Positions 27,146 to 37,436 of a DNA stretch of 64,000 nucleotides are shown piece after piece; the stretch's first letter is position 1; the number at the start of each line of letters is the position of its first letter. The notes under the pieces were generated by a model. It was not told where the DNA came from, made no database searches, and worked only from the letters and a program-made list of their open reading frames with translations. A program made the translations under genes and the position numbers. This stretch comes from Thermospira aquatica. GTDB lineage: Bacteria; Spirochaetota; Brevinematia; Brevinematales; Thermospiraceae. The DNA lies in contig NZ_CP073355.1 of NCBI RefSeq assembly GCF_023525255.1, forward strand, positions 62,001 through 126,000, written 5' to 3'.

Positions 27146-27327
27146 AAGTATCAAAGGAGAAAACTGTCACATAAAACCATATCACAGAAGGAAAAACTCC
27201 TTCCTTGGCTGAGGAGTTGAGATCAAAAGAGATAGCTATCTTTATCCCCCTGAGAGAGGAGAAGCAGTGGTTGAAACCAACCAATCCATAAAGACTCAAA
27301 GAAAGTCTGTGAGGTGAGATTCTCTCT

Positions 27328-28680
27328 ATGAAACGTCGAGTATACGAAGGCTTACTTTTACTTTTTACTACCGTCAAATGGCTTATATTAGCCACTCTCG
27401 TGGGTATAATAGTGGGTTTCGCCACCACAATGTTTTTAAAACTATTGAATATCAGCATAGAATTTACTCATAAGTTCTCATGGTACTTTTTATTTTTACC
27501 TCTTGTTTTTTTTCTTACCATTATAGTGATAAAATACTTGGCACCCGAGGCAGAAGGTCACGGAACAGAAAAAGTCATAGAAGCTATACACAAAAACAAT
27601 GGCAAAATACATCCACTCGTAGTGCCAGTAAAATTAGTTGCTACCATAATTACTTTAGCTTTTGGTGGTTCTGCAGGCAAAGAAGGACCAAGTGCACAAA
27701 TTGGAGCTGGCTTAGCATCAATTTTTTCTGATCTCTTGAGATTGAATAAAAACGATCGAAAAAAACTCGTTATCTGTGGCATAAGTGCGGGATTTGCTGC
27801 CGTATTCGGTACTCCCATGGCAGGGGCGATCTTTGGAATAGAGGTACTTATTGTCGGAAGTATGTTATATGAAGTTCTTTTACCTTCTTTTATTTCGGGA
27901 ATGATTGCCTTTCATATTGCTTCAAAATTAGGGATAAATTATTTTTATCATCACATCAATATCAATATGGCTTTTAATGAAATGCTTTTTATCAATATCG
28001 TCATGGCTGGGATATTTTTTGGTCTTGTTTCTTTCTTCTTTATCGAAGTATTAAAACTCTTTGAATGGTCATCGCATAAACTAAAAATATGGCCTCCTTT
28101 CAAAGGCCTTATCGGTGGATTAGCATTAATTCTCCTCACCTTTGCCTTTTCAAAGCAATATCTCGGTCTGGGGTTAGACACTATTGAAGCTGTATTGCAG
28201 GGAAACACTATTGTCTGGTATGCTTTTATCATAAAAATAATCTTCACCAGTATTACCCTGAGTTTTGGAGGAAGTGGCGGAATAATCACACCAATATTTT
28301 TTATTGGTACAACCGCCGGAAGTGTTTTTGCCGAACTATTCCATCTTGATAGCTCTATTTTTGCCGCGATTGGTATGGTAAGTCTTCTTGCAGGGGCTAC
28401 CAATACTCCAATTGCTGCCAGTATCATGTTTATAGAATTATTTGGTAATAATGTTGCTCCTTATGCAGCAATAAGTTGTATTATCAGTTTTATCATGACT
28501 GGTCATAGGAGTGTGTATCCTTCACAAATGATAGGCATGAGAAAATCTATCCTGTTTCACGAAGAATTAGGAACAGAAATAAAAAAACTAAAGATAAAGT
28601 ACAAACCAGAAAATGATGTTTTGTTTAATAAAATAGTAAAATATATTGATGCCATGAAAAATAAACACGTGAAAAAATAA
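27328..28680 (+). CDS. CLC-family chloride channel / H+-Cl- antiporter
   Basis: 450 residues with many membrane helices. CLC landmarks are GHGTEKV (residues 77-83, in place of GSGIPE), GSAGKEGP (114-121, with the gating glutamate Glu119), and GGSGGIITP in the second half. There are no CBS domains: the protein ends about 45 residues after the last helix. The GHGTE loop is the form seen in many prokaryotic CLCs. Whether it carries Cl- or F- cannot be told here. It is AT-richer than neighbouring core genes. Confidence 0.92.
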   Translation: MKRRVYEGLLLLFTTVKWLILATLVGIIVGFATTMFLKLLNISIEFTHKFSWYFLFLPLVFFLTIIVIKYLAPEAEGHGTEKVIEAIHKNNGKIHPLVVPVKLVATIITLAFGGSAGKEGPSAQIGAGLASIFSDLLRLNKNDRKKLVICGISAGFAAVFGTPMAGAIFGIEVLIVGSMLYEVLLPSFISGMIAFHIASKLGINYFYHHININMAFNEMLFINIVMAGIFFGLVSFFFIEVLKLFEWSSHKLKIWPPFKGLIGGLALILLTFAFSKQYLGLGLDTIEAVLQGNTIVWYAFIIKIIFTSITLSFGGSGGIITPIFFIGTTAGSVFAELFHLDSSIFAAIGMVSLLAGATNTPIAASIMFIELFGNNVAPYAAISCIISFIMTGHRSVYPSQMIGMRKSILFHEELGTEIKKLKIKYKPENDVLFNKIVKYIDAMKNKHVKK

Positions 28681-28691
28681 TCCGGATAAAA

Positions 28692-28728
28692 ATAGCATAC
28701 TATTTTTCTCACAAAAATAGTACGCTAT
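28692..28728. repeat. Long inverted repeat between CLC and cyclase genes
   Basis: ATAGCATACTATTTTT and AAAAATAGTACGCTAT form a 16-bp stem with one mismatch around the loop CTCAC. There is no T-run after it on either strand, so it could be a weak terminator for the CLC gene or an operator for the cyclase gene 40 bases downstream. Confidence 0.6.
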
Positions 28729-28767
28729 AAAAACAATACGATAAAATTATAGAGGAGAAGATAGCAT

Positions 28768-29838
28768 ATGAACGATCTCATGCAACGCTTTCACTTTGAA
28801 AGAAATCAGGGTGTTTTAGAAAAACTTGTCAAGTATATTGAAACAAGTGATGATGCTGGTTTGTTCCATATAAATGTTTATGGTCTTGCAGAACAATGGA
28901 ATGTTGATAAGAAAGTTTTACTCGAGTTGTTTATTAGAGGTTTGCATGAAGGAATTTTTACCATGGAATGGGTCTATCATTGCCCTCACTGTGGGGGAAT
29001 TGCTCACGAAACTCTCACTCTCCATCAGGCAAAAACCACAGATTACTGTCCCCTATGTAAGGTTGATTTCACCAATACCTTAGACAACAACATTGAAGTA
29101 TTTTTCTCAATACATCCCGAAATCAAAAATATTTCAAAAGAATTGAAAGAAAACTATATAAAATCGGCCATGGAGGAAATAACCGATCACAAAATGTTTC
29201 AATGGAGCACCCCATTATCTATAAAAGGGGTCGATATTATCCAACATCCAGTCTATAGAGAATTATTTCCCGACGAAGTACTGTTGCCTGATCAAAGTCT
29301 TGAATTGATGAAAGCAACCATCTTATTTACCGATATAAAAGGTTCTACGCAAATGTACACCGATTTAGGTGATTCAAAGGCTTTTCTGTTAGTGAGAGAA
29401 CATTTTAGAATATTATTTGAGGTAATAAAAAAATTTAATGGTGTTCCTATAAAGACTATTGGTGATGCTGTGATGGGGGTATTTACAAATCAGACTGATG
29501 GATTAACTGCCGCGCTTGAGGCGCAAAAAGCACTCATTGAGTATTACAAAGATAGACCTGAGCCTGAAAAGATCGAAGTGAAAATCGGTCTTCATTCGGG
29601 CCCTACTATCGTGGTGACTTTAAATGGTCGATTGGATTATTTTGGAAGTACGGTAAATATGGCAGCAAGAATCCAGGCAATAGCAAACCCCAATGAAGTA
29701 GTAATGTCAGAAAATATTTTTGAACATGAGGAGAGCAAAAAAATTCTAGCCCAATATGCAAAAACTGTTGAAAGAACAAAAAGGATATTTAAAGGTTTAA
29801 AAGGAGAGTATAACATTTACTCTATCCTGGTAAAATAA
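28768..29838 (+). CDS. Class III adenylate/guanylate cyclase domain protein
   Basis: 356 residues. An N-terminal domain has a zinc-ribbon-like CPHC...CPLC pair (Cys72/75 and 94/97). A catalytic domain runs from about 183: ILFTDIKGST (metal-binding Asp189), IKTIGDAVMGVF (Asp233, and Lys229 at the base-selecting position), VKIGLHSGP and YFGSTVNMAARIQ. The key residues for cAMP synthesis are present, so activity is plausible. Soluble, no membrane segment. It probably makes a second messenger in response to a signal sensed by the N-terminal part. Confidence 0.85.
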   Translation: MNDLMQRFHFERNQGVLEKLVKYIETSDDAGLFHINVYGLAEQWNVDKKVLLELFIRGLHEGIFTMEWVYHCPHCGGIAHETLTLHQAKTTDYCPLCKVDFTNTLDNNIEVFFSIHPEIKNISKELKENYIKSAMEEITDHKMFQWSTPLSIKGVDIIQHPVYRELFPDEVLLPDQSLELMKATILFTDIKGSTQMYTDLGDSKAFLLVREHFRILFEVIKKFNGVPIKTIGDAVMGVFTNQTDGLTAALEAQKALIEYYKDRPEPEKIEVKIGLHSGPTIVVTLNGRLDYFGSTVNMAARIQAIANPNEVVMSENIFEHEESKKILAQYAKTVERTKRIFKGLKGEYNIYSILVK

Positions 29839-29969
29839 GGGGTTCATCTTACAATCTGCCAGGTTACAGGAATTATCGGGCATTTGCATTCATGGTCAAT
29901 GGAATAGTCAAAAATTTTTATATGTGTTTACAAGAAGTGTGTAATACTTGCTATATCTTATGAAAATAA

Positions 29970-29998
29970 TTGACAGAATAAATTTACCCTCTTACAAT
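29970..29998 (+). promoter_or_regulatory. Promoter of the restriction-modification island
   Basis: TTGACA (29970-29975), 17 bases, TACAAT (29993-29998), about 85 bases upstream of hsdM. The rest of the 29839-30084 gap shows no gene. Confidence 0.75.
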
Positions 29999-30084
29999 AA
30001 AAAAACGAAACAAATTGGGATTGTGCGCAATTCTCCAGGGACTGAAGAGCAAAAAATAGAACGACAAAAAAAGAAGGATAAACT

Positions 30085-31647
30085 ATGAGCGAAAAAAGTA
30101 GTCCTAACAATCTCAAAAATTCCAGCGGGGCTAACCTCGGATTTGAACAGAAGCTCTGGCAAGCTGCCGACAAGCTCCGCAGCAACATGGATGCGGCTGA
30201 ATATAAACATGTTGTCCTGGGATTGATCTTTTTAAAATACATCTCTGATGCCTTTACCGAAGCCTACAATGACATAAAACAAGATGAATTCGCCGATCCC
30301 GAAGATCTCGAAGATAAGGATCAATACATTGCACGAAGGGTTTTCTGGGTACCACAGGAAGCAAGATGGGAGTATCTCCAGGCAAATGCAAAGGACCCTA
30401 ACATCGGCAAAATAATAGATGACGCCATGGAGGCAATTGAAAAAGAGAACCCATCGCTTAAAGGTGTGCTCCCAAAGATCTATGCAAGACCGGCATTAAA
30501 CAAACAAAGACTGGGCGAACTCATCGACTTGATCGGAACCATAGGTTTAGGCGACAAAGAAAATAAAAGTAAAGATATCCTGGGAAGAGTGTACGAGTAC
30601 TTTCTCGGTCAGTTTGCCGATGCAGAAGGAAAGAAGGGCGGACAATTTTACACGCCAAGAAGTATTGTAAAACTCCTTGTTGAAATGCTTGAACCCTATA
30701 AAGGTAGAATTTATGACCCCTGCTGCGGTTCGGGTGGAATGTTTGTCCAAAGCGAAAAATTCATCGAAGCTCACGGCGGAAAGATTGGTGATATATCCAT
30801 CTACGGACAGGAAAGCAACCAGACAACATGTCGACTTTGCAAAATGAACTTGGCCATCAGAGGGATAGATGCAAACATTAAATGGGGTGATTCTTTTCAT
30901 AACGACCAGTTAAAAGATCTAAAAGCAGATTTTATTCTTGCCAATCCGCCTTTTAATGACTCCGACTGGGGCGGTGAACGTCTCCAGGACGATGTGCGCT
31001 GGAAATTCGGAGTGCCCCCAAAAGGAAACGCCAACTTTGCCTGGATCCAGCATTTTATCGATCACCTTTCACCAACAGGCACTGCTGGTTTTGTCCTTGC
31101 CAATGGTTCTTTAAGCTCCATGACCTCCAACGAAGGAGAGATAAGAAAAAACATTGTTGAAGCCGATCTTGTCGATTGCATCGTTGCCCTGCCCTCCCAA
31201 CTCTTTTACAACACTATGATCCCCGCCTGCCTGTGGTTTATTGCAAGAGATAAGAAAAATCATAAGTTCAGGGATAGACGGGGTGAGGTTCTCTTTATCG
31301 ATGCCCGGAAAATGGGAGTAATGGTTGATCGTAGGCACAGAGAAATCACCGACGAAGAGATAAAAAAGATCGCAGACACCTACCATGCCTGGCGAGGAGA
31401 AAACAGCCTTGAATACAAAGATATACCGGGGTTTTGCAAATCCGCAACCCTTGATGAAATCAGAAAACACAACCATATTCTTACCCCCGGCCGTTATGTC
31501 GGAACCGTAGAAGAGGACGAAGACGATGAAGCCTTTGAAGAAAAGATGAAACGGCTAACAACAGAACTTGCAAAGCAAATGGAAGAAAGCAAAAGGCTGG
31601 ATGAAGAGATAAAAAAGAATTTGGAGAGCATAGGATGGAAGATATGA
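30085..31647 (+). CDS. hsdM: Type I restriction-modification N6-adenine methyltransferase subunit
   Basis: 520 residues. The N-terminal helical HsdM domain ([35 protein letters not shown]) is followed by [17 protein letters not shown], motif [11 protein letters not shown] and motif [13 protein letters not shown]. The C-terminus is a charged coil. It methylates adenine in the site chosen by HsdS. Intact, but its partners HsdS and HsdR are only fragments here, so the complex is probably not functional unless an orphan S subunit exists elsewhere. Confidence 0.95.
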   Translation: MSEKSSPNNLKNSSGANLGFEQKLWQAADKLRSNMDAAEYKHVVLGLIFLKYISDAFTEAYNDIKQDEFADPEDLEDKDQYIARRVFWVPQEARWEYLQANAKDPNIGKIIDDAMEAIEKENPSLKGVLPKIYARPALNKQRLGELIDLIGTIGLGDKENKSKDILGRVYEYFLGQFADAEGKKGGQFYTPRSIVKLLVEMLEPYKGRIYDPCCGSGGMFVQSEKFIEAHGGKIGDISIYGQESNQTTCRLCKMNLAIRGIDANIKWGDSFHNDQLKDLKADFILANPPFNDSDWGGERLQDDVRWKFGVPPKGNANFAWIQHFIDHLSPTGTAGFVLANGSLSSMTSNEGEIRKNIVEADLVDCIVALPSQLFYNTMIPACLWFIARDKKNHKFRDRRGEVLFIDARKMGVMVDRRHREITDEEIKKIADTYHAWRGENSLEYKDIPGFCKSATLDEIRKHNHILTPGRYVGTVEEDEDDEAFEEKMKRLTTELAKQMEESKRLDEEIKKNLESIGWKI

Positions 31648-31690
31648 AAGTAAAAAATTTTATATATAGCACTTACAAAAGGGAGGAGAT

Positions 31691-32935
31691 ATGAAAATAA
31701 TAATTGGTGATAGTAGACAAATGGTTGAGATTTCTAACGAGAGTATAGCTCTGGTTGTAACATCACCTCCGTACTGGAACATAAAAGATTATGGTATAAA
31801 AGGTCAAATTGGTTATGGACAAACTTTACATGAATATCTTAAAGATTTGTATAGAGTGTGGAAAGAATGTTTTAGAGTTTTGTTGCCGGGTAGAAGATTA
31901 TGTATTAATATTGGAGATCAATTTGCTCGCTCAATATTATACGGACGTTATAAGGTAATTCCACTTCATGCAGAGATTATATCACAATGTGAGGATATAG
32001 GATTTGATTATATGGGCTCTATTATCTGGCAGAAAAAAACCACTATGAACACCACGGGTGGCGCTACAGTTATGGGGTCTTATCCTTATCCTCCTAACGG
32101 TATAATTGAAATTGATTATGAATTTATACTCGTATTTAAAAAACCTGGTAACGGAAATGCCATCCAAAGTGAAATAAAAAAGGAATCTATACTTTCAAAG
32201 GAGGATTGGAAAAATTATTTTAAAGGACATTGGAATTTTGGAGGAGCAAAACAAATTGCTCATGAAGCGATGTTTCCTGAAGAATTACCTTTAAGGTTAA
32301 TCAAAATGTTTTCTTTTGTTGGTGAAACGGTTCTTGATCCTTTTCTCGGAAGCGGTACAACAATGAAAGCTGCTTTAAAATTAAGAAGGAATGCTATTGG
32401 CTATGAAATAAATCCTGATTTTCTGAAAATTATAAAAGATAAAATAAGGGAAGAAGAGAATTTATTTTATAACATAAATATTGAGATAATACATAGAGAA
32501 AGTAGTCCTGAAATCGAAACGGTTCAGTATAAACCTATAATAAAAGACGCAAAACCAGAAATTGATCCAAAAAAAATTAATTTTAAAAATGGCTCATATT
32601 ATAAAGTTTCAGAAGTTTTAAATTCATATACTTTAAAACTAAATTCGGGTTTAGTCGTAAAATTACTTGGAATTGTAATAAAAGAAGAAGAAAAAGTATT
32701 AACATATCTAAAAGAAAAAATATTAAACAAAGAAATAATAATTAAATTTGATAAAAATATTTCTTATTCAGAAGAACCTTTAGAAGTATATGTTTATCTT
32801 AAAAATAAAATATTTATAAATTTGTACCTCATTAAGAGTGGAATGGCAATAGCTGATAGAACAAGAAATTATGTTTACAAAGAAAAATTCATAAAAGAGG
32901 AAAAATCTCAATTATGCCAAAAGAATGGATTTTAA
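31691..32935 (+). CDS. MjaI-type DNA methyltransferase with C-terminal nuclease-like domain
   Basis: 414 residues. Residues 1-260 are a beta-class amino-methyltransferase: TSPPYWN (24-30) comes first and DPFLGSGTTMKAALKLRRNAIGYEI comes late. TSPPY is typical of N4-cytosine enzymes. Residues ~290-405 look like a degenerate staphylococcal-nuclease-like barrel (YYKVSEVLNSYTLKLNSGLVVKLLGI, then INLYLIKSGMAIADR). The partner restriction gene overlaps the end by 22 bases. The MjaI family recognises CTAG; that specificity is inferred from the neighbour. Very AT-rich, which suggests transfer. Confidence 0.8.
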   Translation: MKIIIGDSRQMVEISNESIALVVTSPPYWNIKDYGIKGQIGYGQTLHEYLKDLYRVWKECFRVLLPGRRLCINIGDQFARSILYGRYKVIPLHAEIISQCEDIGFDYMGSIIWQKKTTMNTTGGATVMGSYPYPPNGIIEIDYEFILVFKKPGNGNAIQSEIKKESILSKEDWKNYFKGHWNFGGAKQIAHEAMFPEELPLRLIKMFSFVGETVLDPFLGSGTTMKAALKLRRNAIGYEINPDFLKIIKDKIREEENLFYNINIEIIHRESSPEIETVQYKPIIKDAKPEIDPKKINFKNGSYYKVSEVLNSYTLKLNSGLVVKLLGIVIKEEEKVLTYLKEKILNKEIIIKFDKNISYSEEPLEVYVYLKNKIFINLYLIKSGMAIADRTRNYVYKEKFIKEEKSQLCQKNGF

Positions 32936-33546
32936 ATAATGCAAACATGAGATGGGGACTTACCAAGAAAAATAAGGTAGGTCCTGTGGCTGAATTAATT
33001 AGAAAGTGCTCGCCTAAAACTTTAAAAGAATGGGAAAATTATTATTTCTCTAAGGTATACCCAAAAGAACATTTGAAACACTTAGGTAAAATTTTATTCA
33101 TAAAAATAACAGATGTATTCAAGAAAGAAATTGAAGATATAACTGAACAGGATTGTATAGATTTTATTTATAATCTCGTCATTAATAGGACTTTCGAAGG
33201 TTATCAATCTGAAATTCAAACAATCTATGGTCAACTTGAAAAATTATTAAATGTAAACATAGAACCCGCTCCAGATGAATGGGACAGAGGGTATAGTGTA
33301 GATTATTTTATTAAAATAAAAGATAAATATATTGGATTACAAATAAAACCTGCAGGTTATGAATATATTACTCAGATTATTAATGAAAGAGAACAACAGA
33401 AAAAAGCACATGAGAAGTTTACAAAAAAATATGGTGGAAAGGTTTTTTATATCATTTCAATAACTGAAGGGAAGAATAAAAAAATTCATAATAAGGAGGT
33501 TATAAAAGAAATAAAAGAAGAAATTAGAAGACTTAAGGAAGAGTAA
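32914..33546 (+). CDS. MjaI-family type II restriction endonuclease
   Basis: A 210-residue protein with the MjaI-family order: EWILNNANMRW, then VGPVAELIRKCSPKTLKEWENYYF, EIQTIYGQLEKLL, PAPDEWDRGYSVDYFIKIKDKYIGLQIKPAGYEYI. The last segment is a PD-(D/E)xK-type active site (Asp, then QIK). Known members cut CTAG. It follows its methyltransferase with a 22-base overlap, as expected for coupled expression that keeps methylation ahead. AT-rich and Lys/Ile-rich like its partner. Confidence 0.85.
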   Translation: MPKEWILNNANMRWGLTKKNKVGPVAELIRKCSPKTLKEWENYYFSKVYPKEHLKHLGKILFIKITDVFKKEIEDITEQDCIDFIYNLVINRTFEGYQSEIQTIYGQLEKLLNVNIEPAPDEWDRGYSVDYFIKIKDKYIGLQIKPAGYEYITQIINEREQQKKAHEKFTKKYGGKVFYIISITEGKNKKIHNKEVIKEIKEEIRRLKEE

Positions 33547-33551
33547 TACTT

Positions 33552-34289
33552 ATGATGTTAGAAACTTTTAAAACCGACCTGATTGTAAGACGAGTCAACC
33601 TTGATAGATATGATGATAGAGAAGATGTAAGAACCAATCTTATTGAAAGTTTTGATAGAATCATGGCATTTAGCGAAAAACACCTGCCAGATCCCTTTTA
33701 TTTAGAAGGAAGTCAGAGAGTCAGTTTACGAAGTAAAATTATGAGAGAAATTGCCTCGAATGTTTTGATTCACAGGGAATATATGCATGCCCATCCTGCT
33801 AAAATTATTTTTGAAAAAAATAGAATATTTTGTGAAAATGCAAATCGCCCCCATTTTAGAGGAAATATATCGTTAAAAGATTTTACCCCCTTCCCCAAAA
33901 ATCCGACCATTGCCCGGATCTTTAAAGAAATTGGCCTGGCAGACGAGCTCGGTTCAGGTGTGAGAAATTTATTAAAGTATGTAAAAATATATTCAGATGA
34001 TGAACCTGTTTTCATCGAAGAGGATATATTTAAAATCATTATTCCCTTTAAAGAAGATTTAGTTAATCAACACAGTGAAGATAAAAGTTCCCACAAAACT
34101 GTGGAGAAAACTGTGGAGAAAATTATTTACGCTATTAAAGAGAATCCTACTATCACTATAAATGAATTAGTAAAAATTACAGGACTTTCCAGAAGAGGCG
34201 TTGAGTGGAATATTGAAAAACTCAAACAACAAGGCAAACTAAAAAGAATAGGATCAGATAAAGGCGGATATTGGGAGGTAATACTATGA
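33552..34289 (+). CDS. RecG-C-like ATP-binding protein with winged helix (N-truncated family member)
   Basis: 245 residues. The first two thirds resemble the HATPase-like C-terminal part of AlbA/Divergent-AAA proteins (MREIASNVLIHREYMHAHPAKIIFEKNRIFCENANRPH; EIGLADELGSGVRNLLKYV). The end is a winged helix (NPTITINELVKITGLSRRGVEWNIEKLKQQGKL). The usual N-terminal AlbA_2 DNA-binding domain is missing, so it is a fragment of a ~450-residue regulator or a shortened form. It starts five bases after the MjaI gene and overlaps the hsdS remnant start. Such genes are common in type I RM loci. Confidence 0.7.
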   Translation: MMLETFKTDLIVRRVNLDRYDDREDVRTNLIESFDRIMAFSEKHLPDPFYLEGSQRVSLRSKIMREIASNVLIHREYMHAHPAKIIFEKNRIFCENANRPHFRGNISLKDFTPFPKNPTIARIFKEIGLADELGSGVRNLLKYVKIYSDDEPVFIEEDIFKIIIPFKEDLVNQHSEDKSSHKTVEKTVEKIIYAIKENPTITINELVKITGLSRRGVEWNIEKLKQQGKLKRIGSDKGGYWEVIL

Positions 34290-34462
34290 ATACATCAAAA
34301 CCCAACTTTAAACATACGAGCACACAGTGCGCATATAAACAAACCGAAATCGGCATGATACCGGAAGAGTGGGAAGAAGAAAGAACTAAAGGAGAGAGAA
34401 TCTCGGCTTTTGTAAGTCGAAAAATTCAAAATACTAGATACCGATTAGGGAGAAATTTATGA
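34286..34462 (+). pseudogene. hsdS: 5' remnant of a type I specificity subunit gene
   Basis: The frame opens MNTSKPNFKHTST, then YKQTEIGMIPEEWE, the characteristic N-terminus of HsdS proteins. After about 32 residues the similarity ends and the frame runs on into unrelated sequence to a stop at 34462. Everything else (both target-recognition domains) is gone, replaced by the DUF262 gene that follows. Confidence 0.7.
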
Positions 34463-36618
34463 AAACAGAAAGTCATTCAATCAATGATGTATTAGCAAAA
34501 AATGCTACTTCATTTTTTATTCCTCCTTTTCAAAGAGCTTATGCATGGGGAAAACCCGAGATAGAAAGATTTTTTAGTGATATATCAAGGATTATTGAAT
34601 CGGAGTTGGATGCTAACCAGCAAGACAAGCAAGAACATTTTTTTGGAACAATTGTAATCAAAGAAGAAAAGGCAGGGTTTGCAAATAAATCAGTTATTAT
34701 TGATGGACAGCAAAGACTTACTACTACTTTATTGTTTTTAATTGCACTGAGAGATACAGAAACCGATCCCCACAAACAGGAGTTCATTACAAACACTTAC
34801 CTGATTAATAACTCATCTACATTTCAAGATAAGATAAAGCTTAAACAAGTAACTAAAGATTGGGAAGCTTATAAAGCTTTAGTTAATAAATCTCAACCGA
34901 ATCCAGGAATAATAAGTAACGCGTATGAACTTCTAAAAAAACTTATCAACGAGAAAAGAAGTCTTAATCCCAAAATTAATTTTGAGCATTTCATTATTGC
35001 TATTCAGCGTATGAATGTTGCTGTTATTTTTCTTGATGAAAGACCATTTAAAGGTGAGGATCCGCAAATAATATTTGAAACACTTAATTCATTAGGAAAA
35101 CCTCTTACCTTATCAGACTTAGTTAGGAATTTTGTCCTTTTAAATATGGAAAGCAACAATCAATCTGATATTTATGAAAAAACATGGTATCCAAAAATTG
35201 AGGAAGTTCTTCAAGATTATACCTCAGAGTTTTTCAGGGATTACTTACAATACAAAACGGCAAGCTCATTAAAAGTTGTCAACGATAGCAATACAAAAGA
35301 ACTTTATCAGCAATTTAAGGATTTTGTAGAAAATAAATTTACAAATCACAATGAATTTATAGATGACATTATTCGGTATGTTAAATGGTACAAGTGGATT
35401 ATTAATGAAACTAATATTGATACTATTTCAAAAAATAATTCCAACGACAAAGAGATTAAAGAACTATTAAGGAACATCTTTCATGATATAAAGTCAGAAG
35501 CATTTAAACCATTTGTGTTAGGTTTATTGGAATATCACCAATACTCAACTGAAAATCCAAGACTTAATGACGAACTACTTATTTCAATTCTGAAAACTAT
35601 TAGAACTTATTTGATAAGGCGTAGAGTTTTAGGTTTAACACAAGGAGAAAATAAAAATATTGTCACTTTGTGTAACAGAATTAATGATATTGCAACTGGA
35701 AAGGTATCAATGATTGAGCTATTGACTAATATGTTTTATAAATTAAGATTACCAAATGACTCCGAAATGGAAGCAGCACTAAGGTCTATGAATTTTTATG
35801 AAGAACTTAAACAGTATTCTAAATTTATTTTAGGTAAAATTGAGGAACACAACACAAAGGTATCTGTAGATTTCAGAGACCAAAGAATTACAATTGAGCA
35901 TATCATGCCTCAAAAATTGGATAATAATTGGAAAGCGGAATTAGGTAAAAATTACGAAGAAATACACAAAAAATATTTGCATAATATAGGCAATCTAATT
36001 CTCACAGAATTTAACAGCGAAATTGGAAATAAGTCTTTCAACGAAAAGAAAATGCAGCTGAATCAATCATCACTCAATTATAGGCTTGACATAATTAATA
36101 GGAATGTTTGGAACGAACAGAGTATTATAGAGCATCAAAAAAATATGATAAAGTGGTTTCTTGAAACTTTTCCATTACCCGATCAATATAAGGATAAAAA
36201 CAATTGGAATACTAATACCGTTGATCCAGATCCAGATGCCAATGTAGAACTTCATATTTTTGATAAAATTATCGAAGTAAATTCTTGGCAGGATGTGTTT
36301 ATAAAGTTTTTGAAATATGTAAAAGAAAGTCCTAACTATGATTTTGATAACATTTTGAACAATCAATACAAGCTGTTCAAACGTGATGACGTCATTTTAA
36401 AATGGAGTTCCCTCAAAAAATTAATTGAATCTAATAGAGATTTGGAAAATCGGTATAAAACTTTTGACGGAAAGACTTGTTGTAAGGTGAAAGATCCAAA
36501 TGATGATTTATTATTCGTTCATATTAACATTTCAGCTTCTACATGTATATCAAGAATTGCGACTATTACGGAGGAAATATTTCTACCTAGCGACTCAATT
36601 AAAATTAAATTAAAATAA
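34459..36618 (+). CDS. DUF262/DUF1524 nuclease (GmrSD-like)
   Basis: 719 residues. The N-terminal DUF262 domain has the ParB/Srx-like NTP site: [21 protein letters not shown], then FFGTIVI and [12 protein letters not shown] long helical middle follows, and a C-terminal DUF1524 HNH-type domain: [15 protein letters not shown] ... [17 protein letters not shown]. Single-chain proteins of this build cut modified or foreign DNA (GmrSD, and components of other defence systems). Residues after 600 form an extra domain (about 110 residues) of unknown function. It sits exactly between an hsdS 5' remnant and an hsdR 3' remnant. Confidence 0.85.
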   Translation: MKTESHSINDVLAKNATSFFIPPFQRAYAWGKPEIERFFSDISRIIESELDANQQDKQEHFFGTIVIKEEKAGFANKSVIIDGQQRLTTTLLFLIALRDTETDPHKQEFITNTYLINNSSTFQDKIKLKQVTKDWEAYKALVNKSQPNPGIISNAYELLKKLINEKRSLNPKINFEHFIIAIQRMNVAVIFLDERPFKGEDPQIIFETLNSLGKPLTLSDLVRNFVLLNMESNNQSDIYEKTWYPKIEEVLQDYTSEFFRDYLQYKTASSLKVVNDSNTKELYQQFKDFVENKFTNHNEFIDDIIRYVKWYKWIINETNIDTISKNNSNDKEIKELLRNIFHDIKSEAFKPFVLGLLEYHQYSTENPRLNDELLISILKTIRTYLIRRRVLGLTQGENKNIVTLCNRINDIATGKVSMIELLTNMFYKLRLPNDSEMEAALRSMNFYEELKQYSKFILGKIEEHNTKVSVDFRDQRITIEHIMPQKLDNNWKAELGKNYEEIHKKYLHNIGNLILTEFNSEIGNKSFNEKKMQLNQSSLNYRLDIINRNVWNEQSIIEHQKNMIKWFLETFPLPDQYKDKNNWNTNTVDPDPDANVELHIFDKIIEVNSWQDVFIKFLKYVKESPNYDFDNILNNQYKLFKRDDVILKWSSLKKLIESNRDLENRYKTFDGKTCCKVKDPNDDLLFVHINISASTCISRIATITEEIFLPSDSIKIKLK

Positions 36619-36619
36619 A

Positions 36620-37264
36620 TTTGACGGAAGGACAATCCAAAAAAGCTTAATAGTATCCGATAGGATAATTGATATTTTTGAAGCCGCTGGTATCCAAAAA
36701 CCCGAGCTTTCCATTTTATCAGACGGTTTTCTCGAAGAAGTACGAGGAATGCCTCAAAAAAATCTAGCATTTGAAGCATTGAAAAAATTACTAAGTGACC
36801 AGATAAAAATAACAACAAAAAGAAATCTGGTGCGTGGCAAGTCTTTTATGAACATGCTTGAGGAAACCATAAAAAGATACACCAATAGAAGCATCGAAGC
36901 TGCGCAGGTCATCGAAGAGCTTATAGAACTGGCAAAAAAAGTACGGGATGAAAAAAATAGAGGAAAAGAACTCAACTTAACTGAAGACGAAATAGCCTTT
37001 TATGATGCCCTCGGTGTCAACGATAGCGCCGTTACAATCCTGGGTGATGAAACCCTGCGAAAGATAGCCCTCGAACTCACAGACATGTTACGAAAAAGTG
37101 TCACCATAGATTGGACAATCAAAGAAAGCGTCCGAGCGCAGATCAGATTAAAGGTTAAAAAAATCCTTCGAAAATACGGCTATCCCCCCGATAAACAAGA
37201 CTCCGCCACCCAAACAGTCCTGGAACAAGCAGAACTTGTGGCCAGAAACTGGGTAGCAGCATGA
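36620..37264 (+). pseudogene. hsdR: 3' remnant of type I restriction subunit gene
   Basis: In frame from 36620 to the stop at 37264 the translation matches the C-terminal helical domain of Hsd[48 protein letters not shown] and on to the end. The nuclease and helicase motor domains (roughly 800 residues) are absent. With hsdM and the hsdS stub, this marks a formerly complete type I locus. Confidence 0.8.
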
Positions 37265-37436
37265 AAACTCTCCCGGGGAACCCAGAACATCCACCCACAA
37301 ATTGACAAAAACTTCTCTGGCTCTTACCATGAGTACTTATCATTGTCGGTGAAATTATCCAACACTTCAACTTTTCCATAGTTTTTGATTGAAAAAAACC
37401 TCGTTACGTACCAAAACAGAGAAAAGTTTTTCGTTT

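Noticed and set aside
27146-27327. Fluoride riboswitch upstream of the CLC gene
   Set aside because: The leader lacks the conserved crcB-motif core; only small unrelated hairpins are seen.
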